Source: Bauldia sp. (GTDB lineage Bacteria; Pseudomonadota; Alphaproteobacteria; Rhizobiales; Kaistiaceae). Taken from it: 64,000 nt of DNA. The stretch covers positions 310,001 to 374,000 of the forward strand of contig JAHCJY010000003.1 in NCBI GenBank assembly GCA_026126065.1. Direction: 5' to 3'. The position numbers were made by a program, and so were the translations under genes. The notes beneath the pieces were generated by a model that saw nothing but the letters and a program-made list of their open reading frames with translations, was not told where the DNA came from and ran no database searches. Positions within the stretch are counted from its first letter, which is position 1, and each line of letters opens with the position of its first letter. Shown here in pieces: positions 41,937 to 50,596 of the stretch.

Positions 41937-42343
41937 AGGTCTTCTTCGACAATTGCACCTCTCCACCGCTTGCGGCGACGCTCAACGGATTTCTTGAGCA
42001 TCTCGGACACTCGGCCGCGCACATCCGGCACCTCCCTTGCGGAGCCGGCGCCAGCGATGCCGAGTGGATTGCGATGCTGGCCGCCGATCACCTGCGGTGG
42101 ATTGTTGTGACCGGTGACGGGCGAATCCGAAAGAACCCGGCGGAACGTGCCGCCTACCGTGCGGCCGGTCTGTGTGGGTTCGTTCTGGCACCGAGCTACC
42201 AGAAGACGCCGTTGCACCAGCAAGCGTCGTTTCTCCTATGGCGTTGGCCTGAGATCGAACGTCTCGCGAACCTTATTGCCGGCCCAGCTCTCTTCGAACT
42301 GCCCATGACCCGTACGGGAAAAATGACTCAACTGCCCCTCTGA
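41933..42343 (+). CDS. PIN-like toxin of a DUF433 pair
   Basis: A 136-residue PIN-like protein, expected to be a ribonuclease. Acidic residues at the usual places are seen: VFFDNCTSPPLA near the N-terminus (Asp6), GASDAEWI and VTGDGRIRKNP. The GTG start at 41933 overlaps the antitoxin stop by 4 bases (GTGA). Similar DUF433 plus PIN-like gene pairs are known as toxin-antitoxin modules; activity here is inferred from the pair order and motifs. Confidence 0.8.
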   Translation: MKVFFDNCTSPPLAATLNGFLEHLGHSAAHIRHLPCGAGASDAEWIAMLAADHLRWIVVTGDGRIRKNPAERAAYRAAGLCGFVLAPSYQKTPLHQQASFLLWRWPEIERLANLIAGPALFELPMTRTGKMTQLPL

Positions 42344-42392
42344 CCTCGCGTACTCACGCGTGGCGTCGTCTGGCGGCACCCCTGCGGCGCCC

Positions 42393-43001
42393 CTAGAACC
42401 CCCGCCCGTGCTGCTTGAGGAACGCCTCCTCCTCGGGGGTCGAGACGCGGCCGAGCATGGCGTTGCGGTGGGGGAAGCGGCCGAATTTGCGGATGATGTC
42501 GCGGTGCTTGGTCGCGAAATCGAGGGCGTAGCGCCAGGAGTCCTTCCATCGCTCGGGCGATTTCACCGTCTCCGAGGCGTACAGCATGACGCACAAATCC
42601 TGGTCGGCGACGTCCTCGTGGTGCATCAGCGGCAGGAGGATGAAGCTCCGCTCGGCCATGTAGTAGCGGTCGAGCCGGCTCATCATGTGGCTCGCCACCG
42701 CGCGCGCCTCGCGGTCGTAGGCGAACGCCTCGCCCGAGGCGCGGAACATATTGCGGGGGAACTGGTCGAACAGGATGACGAGGCCCACGCGCTGCGTCCG
42801 CGACAGGCCGTCGACGTCGAACGCCTTGCCTGCTGCTTCCTTCAGCACCGGGCCGAACTGGGTGACGATGGCGTTGTCGAAGGCGTCGTTCTGCCGGAAC
42901 CAGGCCTCCTGCTTCTCGGGCGGGGGCGCGGTCTCGTGATGGTCGAGCGTGCCGAACCAGAAATGGTGGATCGCGTCGAGCTGCTTCACGTCGAATGCCA
43001 T
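42393..43001 (-). CDS. DUF924 family protein
   Basis: A 202-residue helical DUF924 protein. The family start (FWFGTLDHH, then KQEAWFRQNDAFD), the FDQFPRNMFRAS segment (about 80-92) and HEDVADQDLCVMLY are all present; the C-terminal FGRFPHRNAMLGR is a conserved family end. It resembles tetratricopeptide-like helix repeats in fold predictions known to me. No biochemical role is established. It lies 12 bases downstream of recR on the same strand. Confidence 0.92.
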   Translation of the reverse strand: MAFDVKQLDAIHHFWFGTLDHHETAPPPEKQEAWFRQNDAFDNAIVTQFGPVLKEAAGKAFDVDGLSRTQRVGLVILFDQFPRNMFRASGEAFAYDREARAVASHMMSRLDRYYMAERSFILLPLMHHEDVADQDLCVMLYASETVKSPERWKDSWRYALDFATKHRDIIRKFGRFPHRNAMLGRVSTPEEEAFLKQHGRGF

Positions 43002-43012
43002 GGTGCCCCCGT

Positions 43013-43621
43013 TCAGAACGGCGTCCGGCTGCGCATTGCGGCCGAAAGCGTGCCTTCGTCGAGATAATCGAGTTCGCCGCCGACCGGAACGCCGTGCGCG
43101 AGGCGCGTGACGTTGACGTTCATGCCGGCGAGCCGGTCGGTGATGAAATGGGCCGTGGTCAGCCCGTCCACCGTGGCGTTGACCGCGAGGATCACCTCGC
43201 GGACTCCGCCGGCCGAGACGCGCTCGACGAGCTTGTCGATGGACAGATCATCCGGTCCCACGCCGTCGAGCGCCGACAGCGTGCCGCCAAGCACGTGAAA
43301 GCGGGCGTTGAGCGCTTTCGCCCGTTCGAGCGCCCACAGGTCCGACACGTCCTCGACCACGACCAGCATCGTGTCGTCGCGGCGCGGATCGCTGCAGATC
43401 GTGCAGGGGTCGGACGTATCGACATTGCCGCAAGTGGTGCAGACCACGACCCGTTCGAGCGCGATCTCCATTGCCTGCGTCAGCGGCGCCAGCAGGGCGT
43501 CCTTCTTCTGGAGGAGCTGCAGGGCGGCGCGCCGTGCAGAGCGCGGCCCGAGCCCGGGGAGCTTTGCGAGCAGCTGGATCAGCCGCTCGATCTCGGGGCC
43601 GGCGACGGGACGCGCGCTCAT
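43013..43621 (-). CDS. recR: Recombination protein RecR
   Basis: A 202-residue RecR, which with RecF/RecO helps load RecA at gaps. The HhH segment ([20 protein letters not shown], about 18-37), the Cys4 zinc finger ([16 protein letters not shown], about 61-76) and the Toprim domain (about 85-175, [12 protein letters not shown]) are present. ATG 43621 is the family start; longer frames add unrelated sequence. It belongs to the typical dnaX - ybaB - recR group, with a small membrane protein gene inserted. Confidence 0.96.
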   Translation of the reverse strand: MSARPVAGPEIERLIQLLAKLPGLGPRSARRAALQLLQKKDALLAPLTQAMEIALERVVVCTTCGNVDTSDPCTICSDPRRDDTMLVVVEDVSDLWALERAKALNARFHVLGGTLSALDGVGPDDLSIDKLVERVSAGGVREVILAVNATVDGLTTAHFITDRLAGMNVNVTRLAHGVPVGGELDYLDEGTLSAAMRSRTPF

Positions 43622-43623
43622 GT

Positions 43624-44016
43624 TCAGATGACGGCCGCTGCAAGGACGCCGGCGAGCGTCGCCGCGGCAGCGTAAAGCGCCGCCTGGCGAAGGATCTGCC
43701 ACGCCCGCGCCCGGTCCGCTTGCCGCGCGGCCACAGCACCAACCGTCTCGGTCGTTCCCGTGGCGCCGAAATTGAAGAGACCGGCAAGGCCGAAGTGGAC
43801 GCAGAAGCGCGCCGCCGACTGGACCAGCGCGATCGCCGTGCCGAAGGCGGGGAAGAACAGGAGGAGGAACCAGAAGGGCGCAACGCCGATAGCCAGCATC
43901 ACAGCCACCGCGACGATCGTGAAGGCAGCGCCGGCATAGCCGAGCCGCCGCCGCTGGCGAATCTCGTCCGTGCCGATGTTGCAGACGCCGGGAGTGTATT
44001 CGGTGGGAATGGTCAC
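43624..44016 (-). CDS. Small membrane protein, hypothetical
   Basis: A 130-residue protein with two membrane helices (about residues 28-50 and 52-70, [20 protein letters not shown] and onward) and a third near the C-terminus. The N-terminus [20 protein letters not shown] has a single Cys and is typical of a recurrent alphaproteobacterial family. The start is a GTG at 44016. It ends 2 bases before the recR start, so it is probably co-transcribed with it. Element E lies upstream. Function unknown. Confidence 0.72.
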   Translation of the reverse strand: MTIPTEYTPGVCNIGTDEIRQRRRLGYAGAAFTIVAVAVMLAIGVAPFWFLLLFFPAFGTAIALVQSAARFCVHFGLAGLFNFGATGTTETVGAVAARQADRARAWQILRQAALYAAAATLAGVLAAAVI

Positions 44017-44064
44017 GCTTTGCCGATGCGACGGGTGTTCTGGCGAAGTGGTTGCACTGACTAG

Positions 44065-44196
44065 GAGCCCCCTCGCCCCGCGCAGCGGGGAGAGGGTTGG
44101 GGTGAGGGGCGAGTGGCCTCTCGGTTCACTCAGGCGCTGCGGTTTGGGGAGAGACCCCCTCACCCAGCCTCTCCCCGCCCGGCGGGGAGAGGGGAC
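44065..44196. repeat. Palindromic intergenic repeat pair (element E)
   Basis: Left unit 44065-44110: GAGCCCCCTCGCCCCGCGCA, then GCGGGGAGAGGGTTGGGGTG and AGGGGC. Right unit 44151-44196: GAGACCCCCTCACCCAGCCT, then CTCCCCGCCCGGCGGGGAGA and GGGGAC. It is element D (33321-33486) in inverse orientation, with the same inner spacing of about 40-90 bases. Confidence 0.8.
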
Positions 44197-44263
44197 AGTG
44201 TGTGCTCTTGCGAGATGCATCGGAAGAGGCCGCAACGGCTTGGGTGACGAAGGGGGACGCGGC

Positions 44264-44587
44264 CTAGAACGGCAGTTTCATGCCGGGGGGCAGCGACAGG
44301 CCGCCGGTGAGAGACTGCGCCATCTCGGCCGTCCGTGCCTCGAGCTTCTGCCGGGCGTCGTTGTGAGCGGCGACGATGAGGTCCTCGACGATCTCGGCCT
44401 CGTCGCTCTTCAGCAGCGACGGGTCGATGCGGAGGCCCTTCATGTCGCCCTTGCCGGCGAGGGTCACCGAGACGAGGCCGCCGCCGGAGGTTCCCGACAC
44501 TTCGAGTGCGGCGATCCTCTCCTGGACCTCCTGCATCTTCGATTGCAGTTCCTTGGCCTGCTTCATCATGCCCATGAGATCGCGCAT
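44264..44587 (-). CDS. ybaB: YbaB/EbfC family nucleoid-associated protein
   Basis: A 107-residue YbaB/EbfC DNA-binding protein. The family pattern [20 protein letters not shown] (about 6-25), then [20 protein letters not shown] and [20 protein letters not shown] is complete. It forms dimers that bind DNA without strict sequence rules. Position directly after dnaX is conserved in bacteria. GGAAAAGA-type SD lies before the ATG. Confidence 0.95.
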   Translation of the reverse strand: MRDLMGMMKQAKELQSKMQEVQERIAALEVSGTSGGGLVSVTLAGKGDMKGLRIDPSLLKSDEAEIVEDLIVAAHNDARQKLEARTAEMAQSLTGGLSLPPGMKLPF

Positions 44588-44619
44588 CGGTCTTTTCCTT
44601 CGCTCCCGCCCCGCCCGGT

Positions 44620-46482
44620 TCAGTCTTCGTCGTCTTCGTCGGCTTCGACGGGAGCCGGCGGCTCTTCCATCGGCTCGATCGCCGGCTCGCGCGGCTTCAC
44701 GCGGATGTCGACGATCTCCGCCCCGGGGAAGTGCCGCATGACGGCCAGCACCGTCGGGTCGTTCCGCGCGTCGCTCTCGACCCTGGCCTTGGCCTCGGTC
44801 GCCTGCTCGTGCAGCGTCGCCTCCGGCTCGCCATTGCCGACAGCGATCATCCAGCGCTCGCCGGTCCAGTCGGCGAGGCGTTTTCCGAGGTCGGTGAGAA
44901 AGCCGGACGGCGCGTCGGGGGTGAGCGCGAGCTCGATGTTCGGCGGCTCGAAGCGGATCACCCTGACATAGCGCTCGATGCCGTGCTTCATCGGCAGGTC
45001 ACGATGCTTGGTGGCGAGCGCCACGATGTCGCCAAGCGTCTTCGGCCGCTCGACCGGCGCCGGCTGCGCAGCGGGCGTGGCGCGGCCCATCGGCGGGGAC
45101 GCCGGCGTCGGCGCCGCGGCAACCGCCGCTGACGAAGCACGCATCGGCGACGCCGCCGCACGCATCCGCGGCGCGGCGCTCTCCACCATGCGCATCGCAG
45201 GACCGGGATCGCCAGCCGCCGAGGCGCCGGCGCGCGGGGTCGCCGCACTGCCGGCGGCGGCCACGGAACCCGCAGCGCCTCCGAGAGCTTCCGGCCCGCG
45301 TTCCGCCAGCATCTTCAGCGCCTCGTCGGGCGTCGGCAGGTCCGCGACATGGGCGATGCGAACCAGCACCATGTCGGCGGCGGCGAGCGGGCGCGGCGCG
45401 GTGCTCGCCTCCTCGATGCCCTTGAGCAGCATCTGCCAGCAGCGCGACAGGACGCGGATCGACAGCTTTTCCGCGAGTTCCGCGCCGCGAATCCGCTCTT
45501 CTTCGGTCAGCGCCGGATCGGTCGCGGCGTCCGGCACGGTCTTCAGACGCGTGACGAGGTGGGTGAAGTTCGCGAGATCCTGCAGCACGAGCTGCGGATC
45601 GGCGCCGGCGTCGTAGAGGTCACGGAGCGTCGCGAGTGCCGTCGAGGCGTCGCCGCGCATCACCTCGGCAAACAGGTCGATGGTCCGCGTCCGGTCGGCG
45701 AGGCCGAGAAGGGCGCGCATCGCGCCTGACGTGATCGTCTCGTCGGCGCCGCGATGGGCGATCGCCTGGTCGAGGAGGGAGAGCGCGTCGCGGGCAGACC
45801 CTTCGGCCGCGCGCGCCACGACGGCGAGCGCATCGCGGTCGATCGCGACGTTCTCCTTCGCCGTGATGTCGCTGAGGAGCTGAACCAGCCGGTCCGCCTC
45901 GATGCGGCGGAGGTCGAAACGCTGGCAGCGCGACAGCACCGTCACCGGCACTTTCCGGATCTCGGTGGTCGCGAACACGAACTTCACATGCTCCGGCGGC
46001 TCCTCGAGCGTCTTGAGGAGGCCGTTGAACGCCTGGTTCGACAGCATGTGGACTTCGTCGATGATGTAGACCTTGTACCGGGCGAGGGCAGGCTTGTAGC
46101 GCACCGCCTCGATGATCTCGCGCACGTCGCCGATGCCGGTGTGCGAGGCCGCGTCCATCTCGATGACGTCGATATGCCGCCCTTCCATGATGGCGGTGTC
46201 GTGCTCGCCCGGCTCGCTGAAATCGACCGACGGCCGGTCATGTCCCGGCCTTGTGTAGTTGAGCGCGCGGGCGAGGATGCGGGCCGTCGTCGTCTTGCCG
46301 ACGCCGCGGACGCCCGTCAGCAGGAAAGCCTGGGCGATGCGGCCGGTGGCGAACGCGTTCGTCAGGGTCCGCACCATCGGCTCCTGGCCGACCAGATCCT
46401 CGAACCGCTGCGGCCGGTACTTTCGCGCCAGCACCCTGTAGGGCGCGGCCGCTGTTCCGGCCGTGGGGGAGATGTCGTCCAT
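44620..46482 (-). CDS. dnaX: DNA polymerase III subunit gamma/tau
   Basis: A 620-residue clamp-loader ATPase. Walker [10 protein letters not shown] (residues 57-65), Walker [11 protein letters not shown], sensor region [19 protein letters not shown]. In the zinc-module position ([18 protein letters not shown] to [14 protein letters not shown]) no cysteine remains, a change I recall from other Rhizobiales. The second half is Ala/Pro/Arg-rich with a C-terminal acidic tail. Whether a short gamma product is made cannot be seen. ATG 46482 gives the family start. The SRP RNA gene lies 240 bases upstream. Confidence 0.95.
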   Translation of the reverse strand: MDDISPTAGTAAAPYRVLARKYRPQRFEDLVGQEPMVRTLTNAFATGRIAQAFLLTGVRGVGKTTTARILARALNYTRPGHDRPSVDFSEPGEHDTAIMEGRHIDVIEMDAASHTGIGDVREIIEAVRYKPALARYKVYIIDEVHMLSNQAFNGLLKTLEEPPEHVKFVFATTEIRKVPVTVLSRCQRFDLRRIEADRLVQLLSDITAKENVAIDRDALAVVARAAEGSARDALSLLDQAIAHRGADETITSGAMRALLGLADRTRTIDLFAEVMRGDASTALATLRDLYDAGADPQLVLQDLANFTHLVTRLKTVPDAATDPALTEEERIRGAELAEKLSIRVLSRCWQMLLKGIEEASTAPRPLAAADMVLVRIAHVADLPTPDEALKMLAERGPEALGGAAGSVAAAGSAATPRAGASAAGDPGPAMRMVESAAPRMRAAASPMRASSAAVAAAPTPASPPMGRATPAAQPAPVERPKTLGDIVALATKHRDLPMKHGIERYVRVIRFEPPNIELALTPDAPSGFLTDLGKRLADWTGERWMIAVGNGEPEATLHEQATEAKARVESDARNDPTVLAVMRHFPGAEIVDIRVKPREPAIEPMEEPPAPVEADEDDED

Positions 46483-46595
46483 GAGGCTGATGTAAGGGGT
46501 GCGGGGCGCGGAAGCCAACATTCCATCCGGTGGAACGCCGGAGCGCAACGGGGAATGCGGGGAGGGGGAGTGGCGGAGCCTGTCGCTTACACCGA

Positions 46596-46693
46596 TAGTC
46601 CCCGCGAAGGCGGGGATACATCCATCTTCGCAATGAAGGCGGGCCTTCGCCCGACAATCTTCGAGCAGATGGGTTCCCGCCTTCGCGGGAATG
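46596..46693. repeat. Palindromic intergenic repeat pair (element J)
   Basis: TAGTCCCCGCGAAGGCGGGG (46596-46615) and GGTTCCCGCCTTCGCGGGAA (46671-46690) are inverted copies about 55 bases apart, of the same family as 23405-23529. The pair lies between dnaX and the SRP RNA gene. Confidence 0.8.
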
Positions 46694-46723
46694 AGCGGAA
46701 GAAGATACTGATGTCAGGAAAGG

Positions 46724-46821
46724 TGGGAGGCTGGCGCATGACCCGCGCCGGATTCGTTAGGGCTGCTTCCTTCCGGACCTGACCCGGTTGGCGAGCGGAG
46801 CGTCCACAGCCAACCTCCCGC
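46724..46821 (-). ncRNA. ffs: Signal recognition particle RNA, small bacterial type
   Basis: On the minus strand the diagnostic apical hairpin of 4.5S RNA is present: GGTCAGGTCCGGAAGGAAGC (then AGCC), at about 46762-46785. The ends pair as GGGAGG-TTGGC (46809-46819 region) with GCCAGCCTCCC (46725-46735), giving a rod of about 98 bases, the usual size. It works with Ffh in targeting membrane proteins. Position upstream of dnaX is the usual alphaproteobacterial one. Ends are estimated to within a few bases. Confidence 0.92.
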
Positions 46822-46825
46822 GGCA

Positions 46826-46854
46826 CATATCGTCCGGGCGGGGCCGCAAAGCAA
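46826..46854 (-). promoter_or_regulatory. Promoter of ffs
   Basis: On the minus strand TTGCTT (46849-46854), 17 bases, GATATG (46826-46831). The -10 box ends 6-7 bases before the first paired bases of the SRP RNA, the spacing expected for a stable-RNA transcript start. Confidence 0.65.
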
Positions 46855-46875
46855 GGGCGGGCAACTACCCCGGAG

Positions 46876-47878
46876 CTAGCCCGTCGCTTCGCCACGCAGG
46901 CGGCGATAGTACCCCGACCATTCCTCGGGCTCCGGGTGCGCGTGCTCGAACCGGGTCTTGTCCTCGTCGGACAGCTCGCCGAAGAACTCCAAGAAATGGA
47001 TTGCGGTCTCCTCACCATACCCCATCCGCCAGCCGATCGAGTAGCGCGGAATCTCCGGATGCGCCCGCCAGGGTGGAAGCGGCGGAGATTTCAGGTTGGC
47101 GATGCGCCGCCGCTCCTTCTCGAAAGCCCACCGATCGAAGCCTTCCTCCTCGAGCTGAGCGCCGATGAATGTGGTGGACTCGCCCCTGCCATCGGCCATG
47201 AGCGAGAGCGTCAGATCGCGGCCGCCGGGTTCTCGGGCGCCAAGAAGAACCAGTAGGTATCGCTGGCCCATCTGGTTCACGCGGCAGTCGATCCGCTTCA
47301 GAGCCCCGACCTTATGGGCGAAGAGGTCGAAGTAGGGGCGCTGGAGGTCCGCCAGGGCTGGATTGGATGTCAGGCGCTGAAACGCCGGCCAGTCGTCGGC
47401 CACGAGGGCAGCAATGACCGCGTCGATCCTCGACCGGTCAGCCGGATCGACATCTTGTTCTGCAAGTCCCGGGTTCAGTTGAACGAACTCGTTCGAATCC
47501 GGCCCGCTGCCTTCCCGGCGTACGATGACGAGATCCGCTGAACCTCTCGATGGCGCCTTCAAGCGGACGGAGACGTATGAACCGCCAGTCACCCAACCCG
47601 GTGCGAACGTGGATGGATCGCGGCGTGGGTGCAACGCGCCCCGCGAACCGCTCGAACATGTCGCGCTCTTGCCGGATCGCGGCCTCGCGCTGCTCCGGTG
47701 GAAACCTCTCCAGCCGCCTGAAGGGGAGGGCGGCGCTGAATGCGGCGAAGTCACCCTCAACCAGCGCCGTTACGAGACGCTCGATGGCTGCGGTGTCGCC
47801 TTCCATCTTGGGGCCTGTGATGATGGGCTGTTCATCAAAGGGGTTGGCCCTGGACTCTTCCATCCTACCGGCTTTCAT
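46876..47878 (-). pseudogene. Frameshifted two-domain hypothetical gene
   Basis: Two overlapping minus-strand frames look like one gene. The first (from ATG 47878) encodes MKAGRMEES, then DTAAIERLVTALVEGDFAAF and on to PRSIHVRTGLGD; the second carries on with GSYVSVRLKAPSRGSADLVI to the stop at 46876. The switch lies at about 47580-47610. The two halves resemble each other (IERLVTALVEGDFAAF against IDAVIAALVADDWPAF), so this is a duplicated-domain protein of about 330 residues broken by one frameshift, or a sequencing error. No known family; soluble. Confidence 0.5.
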
Positions 47879-47907
47879 CGGCGATCGGCCGAATGAGGAT
47901 AGATCGA

Positions 47908-48198
47908 ATGTCGCGTGAACGCCGAATCGTGGACCGGAGAAGGGCTGACGTTCACGTGCCGGATGTTGCCGTCCGTTCAGCGAGCGTCGCAGCCCTTGCC
48001 ATCGGTGCCTTTGCCGCCGGCGCTTTGGCGGTCGGTGCCCTGGCAATCGGGGCCGTCGCCATCGGCCGGCTCTCCATCGGCCGGACCCGAATCCATCGCC
48101 TTGAGGTGGACGAACTCGTCGTTCGACGGCTCCGGATTGAAACCGAAGATGATGGTGTGAAGGCCGGGGGAGCAGATCGAGCGCCGCGCCGGCGGTGA
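47908..48198 (+). CDS. Hypothetical protein with five-residue hydrophobic repeats
   Basis: A 96-residue protein. Between about residues 27 and 62 a five-residue pattern repeats: ALAIG, AFAAG, ALAVG, ALAIG, AVAIG, RLSIG, then fades into charged RTRIH, RLEVD, ELVVR. This alternation suggests a beta-solenoid-like or membrane-inserting stretch, not a standard pentapeptide-repeat (A(D/N)LXX) protein. ATG 47908 has AGGA 8 bases before it; an ATG at 47893 is also possible. It is divergent from the frameshifted gene. Similar Ala/Gly repeat proteins occur in other Rhizobiales, without known function. Confidence 0.65.
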   Translation: MSRERRIVDRRRADVHVPDVAVRSASVAALAIGAFAAGALAVGALAIGAVAIGRLSIGRTRIHRLEVDELVVRRLRIETEDDGVKAGGADRAPRRR

Positions 48199-48200
48199 GC

Positions 48201-48587
48201 CTATCTGCCGTAACGGACGAGGGTCGTCAGGTTCTCCTTCCTGAGGTCGACGGGCCCGGCTGACGGCACTTCACCGACCATCGCTGCCAGCTGGTAGCCT
48301 TCCAGGCAGTTCGGATGGCCCTCGGGATCCACCCAGAGCAGGAAGTCCATCAAAAGAACTTCTTCTCCGGCGCGAACGTTGAACGTGGCGCCTTCGAGCG
48401 GGGGGCTCACGCCGAGCGGTGGCTGCGATCGATCGACTTCGAACCTCGTGTAGAAACCGTGACCCGTATTGTCCCTCGCCGTCACTCGAGCGGTCGCCAG
48501 AAGGCCGCGCAAACCTTCGGCGAGTTGCGGGTGCGTGACCGACATGGCCTCGAAAGCCTGCGCCTCGAGTGTGGTGAAGTCTGACAT
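48201..48587 (-). CDS. Hypothetical protein
   Basis: A 128-residue soluble protein of unknown family: N-terminal helix (FTTLEAQAFEAMSVTHPQLA), then a beta-rich part (ARVTARDNTGHGFYTRFEVD, then GEEVLLMDFLLWVDPEGHP) and C-terminal LVRYGR. The pattern resembles small conserved bacterial proteins that occur next to toxin immunity genes, but nothing supports that here. It converges on the repeat protein gene with 2 bases between stops. Confidence 0.68.
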   Translation of the reverse strand: MSDFTTLEAQAFEAMSVTHPQLAEGLRGLLATARVTARDNTGHGFYTRFEVDRSQPPLGVSPPLEGATFNVRAGEEVLLMDFLLWVDPEGHPNCLEGYQLAAMVGEVPSAGPVDLRKENLTTLVRYGR

Positions 48588-48744
48588 GGTTCCAGAATAG
48601 AGCCTGGCCGTTGGCCGGGGAAAGGGGCAGCCCTCTCATCGCTCCAGTCGGGGCAAGCGACCCCGCCTTGACAAACCCCTACCCGTAAACCGCAATCGCC
48701 CGCGGGGGGCACGACGCTGCCGGCTTGCCGGCGCGGGAGGGGCG

Positions 48745-50394
48745 ATGAAGGAATCGGTGGGACGGGCGCAGACCATCCGCGCCGTGGAGCCGGAGCGCTG
48801 GAACCGTACGCTGTTCGAGGCGCTGATCGAGACGGCGCGCCGGCGGAAGCACGCCGTCGCGCTGGAGGACCAGGATCGCGAGCCGATCACCTATGACCGG
48901 CTGATCCTCGCCTCCTTCGTCCTCGGCCGGAAGCTTGCCGACATCACCCGCGCCAACGAGCGCGTGGCGGTGCTGCTGCCGAACGCCAATGGCGTTGCCG
49001 TCGCCATCTTTGCGCTGTTCGCCTATGACCGCGTCCCGGCGATGCTGAACTTCACCGCCAGCGCAATCGACCTCGACGCCGCGTGCCGCTCGGTCGAGGC
49101 GGAAACGATCATCACCTCCCACCGCTTCGTCGAGGCGGCGAACCTGTCGGCCAAGCTCGCGGCTTTCACCGGGAGCCGGAAGGTCGTGTACCTTGAGGAC
49201 GTGCGGGCGAGCATCGGCCTTGCCGCGCGCCTTCGCGGGGTCTGGGAAGCCCGGCACGCGGAAAGGACCTACGCGCCGTTCCGCGCCAAGCCCGGCGACA
49301 TTGCCATCGTCCTGTTCACCTCGGGCACCGAGCGCCAGCCGAAGGCCGTCGCGCTGACGCACGCCAACATGCTTGCCAATATCGAGCAGGTGGCGGCGTC
49401 GATCGACTGGACCGACGACGACGTGCTGGTGAACCCGCTGCCGGTCTTCCACGCCTTCGGGCTGATGGCCGGCCTGTTCCTGCCGATCGTGTTCGGCTTC
49501 AAGGGAATCCTCTACCCGTCGCCGCTGCACTATGACGACATCCCGAAACTGGCGCGCGAGGTGAAGCCGACCATCATGATCGGCATCGACACCTTCGCGG
49601 CGCGCTGGGCGAAGTCGGCCGGCCCGGACGATTTCAGGTCGATCCGTCTCATGGTGCTGGGCGCCGAGCGGGTGAAGGACCACACGCGCGAACTCTGGCG
49701 CGACCGCTGCGGCATCGAGATCCTCGAAGGCTATGGTGTCACCGAGGCGTCGCCGGTGGTTGCCGTGAACCGGCCGGATCACAATCGCCCCGGCACGGTC
49801 GGCCCGCTCCTCCCCGGCATCGAGATGAAGCTCGAGGACATGGAGGGCATCACATCAGGCAGGCGCCTCCACATCCGCGGCCCGAACATCATGGCGGGCT
49901 ACTACTTCCCGGCCGAACCGAACCGCCTCCGCCCGCCGCCCGAGGGCTGGCACGACACCGGCGACCTCGTGACGGTCGATGCCGACGGCTATCTCACCAT
50001 CGTCAGCCGCGCGAAGCGGTTTGCGAAGATCGCGGGCGAGATGGTCTCGCTCACCGCGGTGGAGTCTTTCATCGTCGCCGCCTGGCCCGACCACGCCCAC
50101 GCGGTGGTGTCGATCCCCGACGACCGGAAGGGCGAGGCCCTCGTCATCATCACCACCGCACACGAACTGACGCGGGATTCGATCCTCAGGACGGCCCGTG
50201 CGCAGGGGGCGACGGAACTGGCCGTGCCCGACCGCATCCTCGTGATGGACGAACTGCCGTTGCTGGGCAACGGGAAGACGGACTACGTCAGCCTTGAGCG
50301 CCTCGCCGCCGAGAAGGCGCCGCCCGCGCGCTCGCGGTTCGTGATCGAGCCGGCGGGGGATACCGCGGCGCCCGCGGGAACCAGCGGAATGTAG
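48745..50394 (+). CDS. AMP-binding acyl-CoA/acyl-ACP synthetase family protein
   Basis: A 549-residue adenylate-forming enzyme. The P-loop signature is IVLFTSGTERQPKAVALTHA (about 188-207); the conserved EGYGVTEASPVVAVN (about 330-344) and the hinge and catalytic Lys regions (HDTGDLVTVDADGYLTI, then SRAKRFAKIAGEMVS and a late GNGKTDYV) are intact. Sequence type is nearest to the C-terminal acyl-ACP synthetase half of Aas, so activation of fatty acids for phospholipid remodelling is likely; the acyltransferase half is absent. A TTGACA at 48668 may be its -35 box. Confidence 0.88.
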   Translation: MKESVGRAQTIRAVEPERWNRTLFEALIETARRRKHAVALEDQDREPITYDRLILASFVLGRKLADITRANERVAVLLPNANGVAVAIFALFAYDRVPAMLNFTASAIDLDAACRSVEAETIITSHRFVEAANLSAKLAAFTGSRKVVYLEDVRASIGLAARLRGVWEARHAERTYAPFRAKPGDIAIVLFTSGTERQPKAVALTHANMLANIEQVAASIDWTDDDVLVNPLPVFHAFGLMAGLFLPIVFGFKGILYPSPLHYDDIPKLAREVKPTIMIGIDTFAARWAKSAGPDDFRSIRLMVLGAERVKDHTRELWRDRCGIEILEGYGVTEASPVVAVNRPDHNRPGTVGPLLPGIEMKLEDMEGITSGRRLHIRGPNIMAGYYFPAEPNRLRPPPEGWHDTGDLVTVDADGYLTIVSRAKRFAKIAGEMVSLTAVESFIVAAWPDHAHAVVSIPDDRKGEALVIITTAHELTRDSILRTARAQGATELAVPDRILVMDELPLLGNGKTDYVSLERLAAEKAPPARSRFVIEPAGDTAAPAGTSGM

Positions 50395-50430
50395 ACCGCC
50401 GCCGATCCGGCATTGCGAAGAACCCAACAA

Positions 50431-50561
50431 CCTCGTCTTCCCCGGGCTTGACCCGGGGACCCATGATGACGCGCCCCTGCGCCGAGCGAAGTGCGCGGCA
50501 TCATCGATTGCCCGCGGGGAGAGTCACCATGGTTGCCGGGGTCGAGCCCGGCAATGACGAG
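50431..50561. repeat. Palindromic intergenic repeat pair (element K)
   Basis: CTCGTCTTCCCCGGGCTTGA (50431-50450) continuing CCCGGGGACCCATG, and CATGGTTGCCGGGGTCGAGC (50527-50546) continuing CCGGCAATGACGAG, are inverted copies 62 bases apart. The pair lies between the acyl synthetase gene and the end of the convergent prephenate dehydratase gene. Confidence 0.75.
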
Positions 50562-50596
50562 CTTGGGGGAGGTGGCCCGGCCCGTCCCGCCAGACC

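Noticed and set aside
46587..47018. Minus-strand open frame over the SRP RNA gene
   Set aside because: It covers the structured RNA and the repeat pair J and encodes Arg/Pro-rich sequence with no family match.
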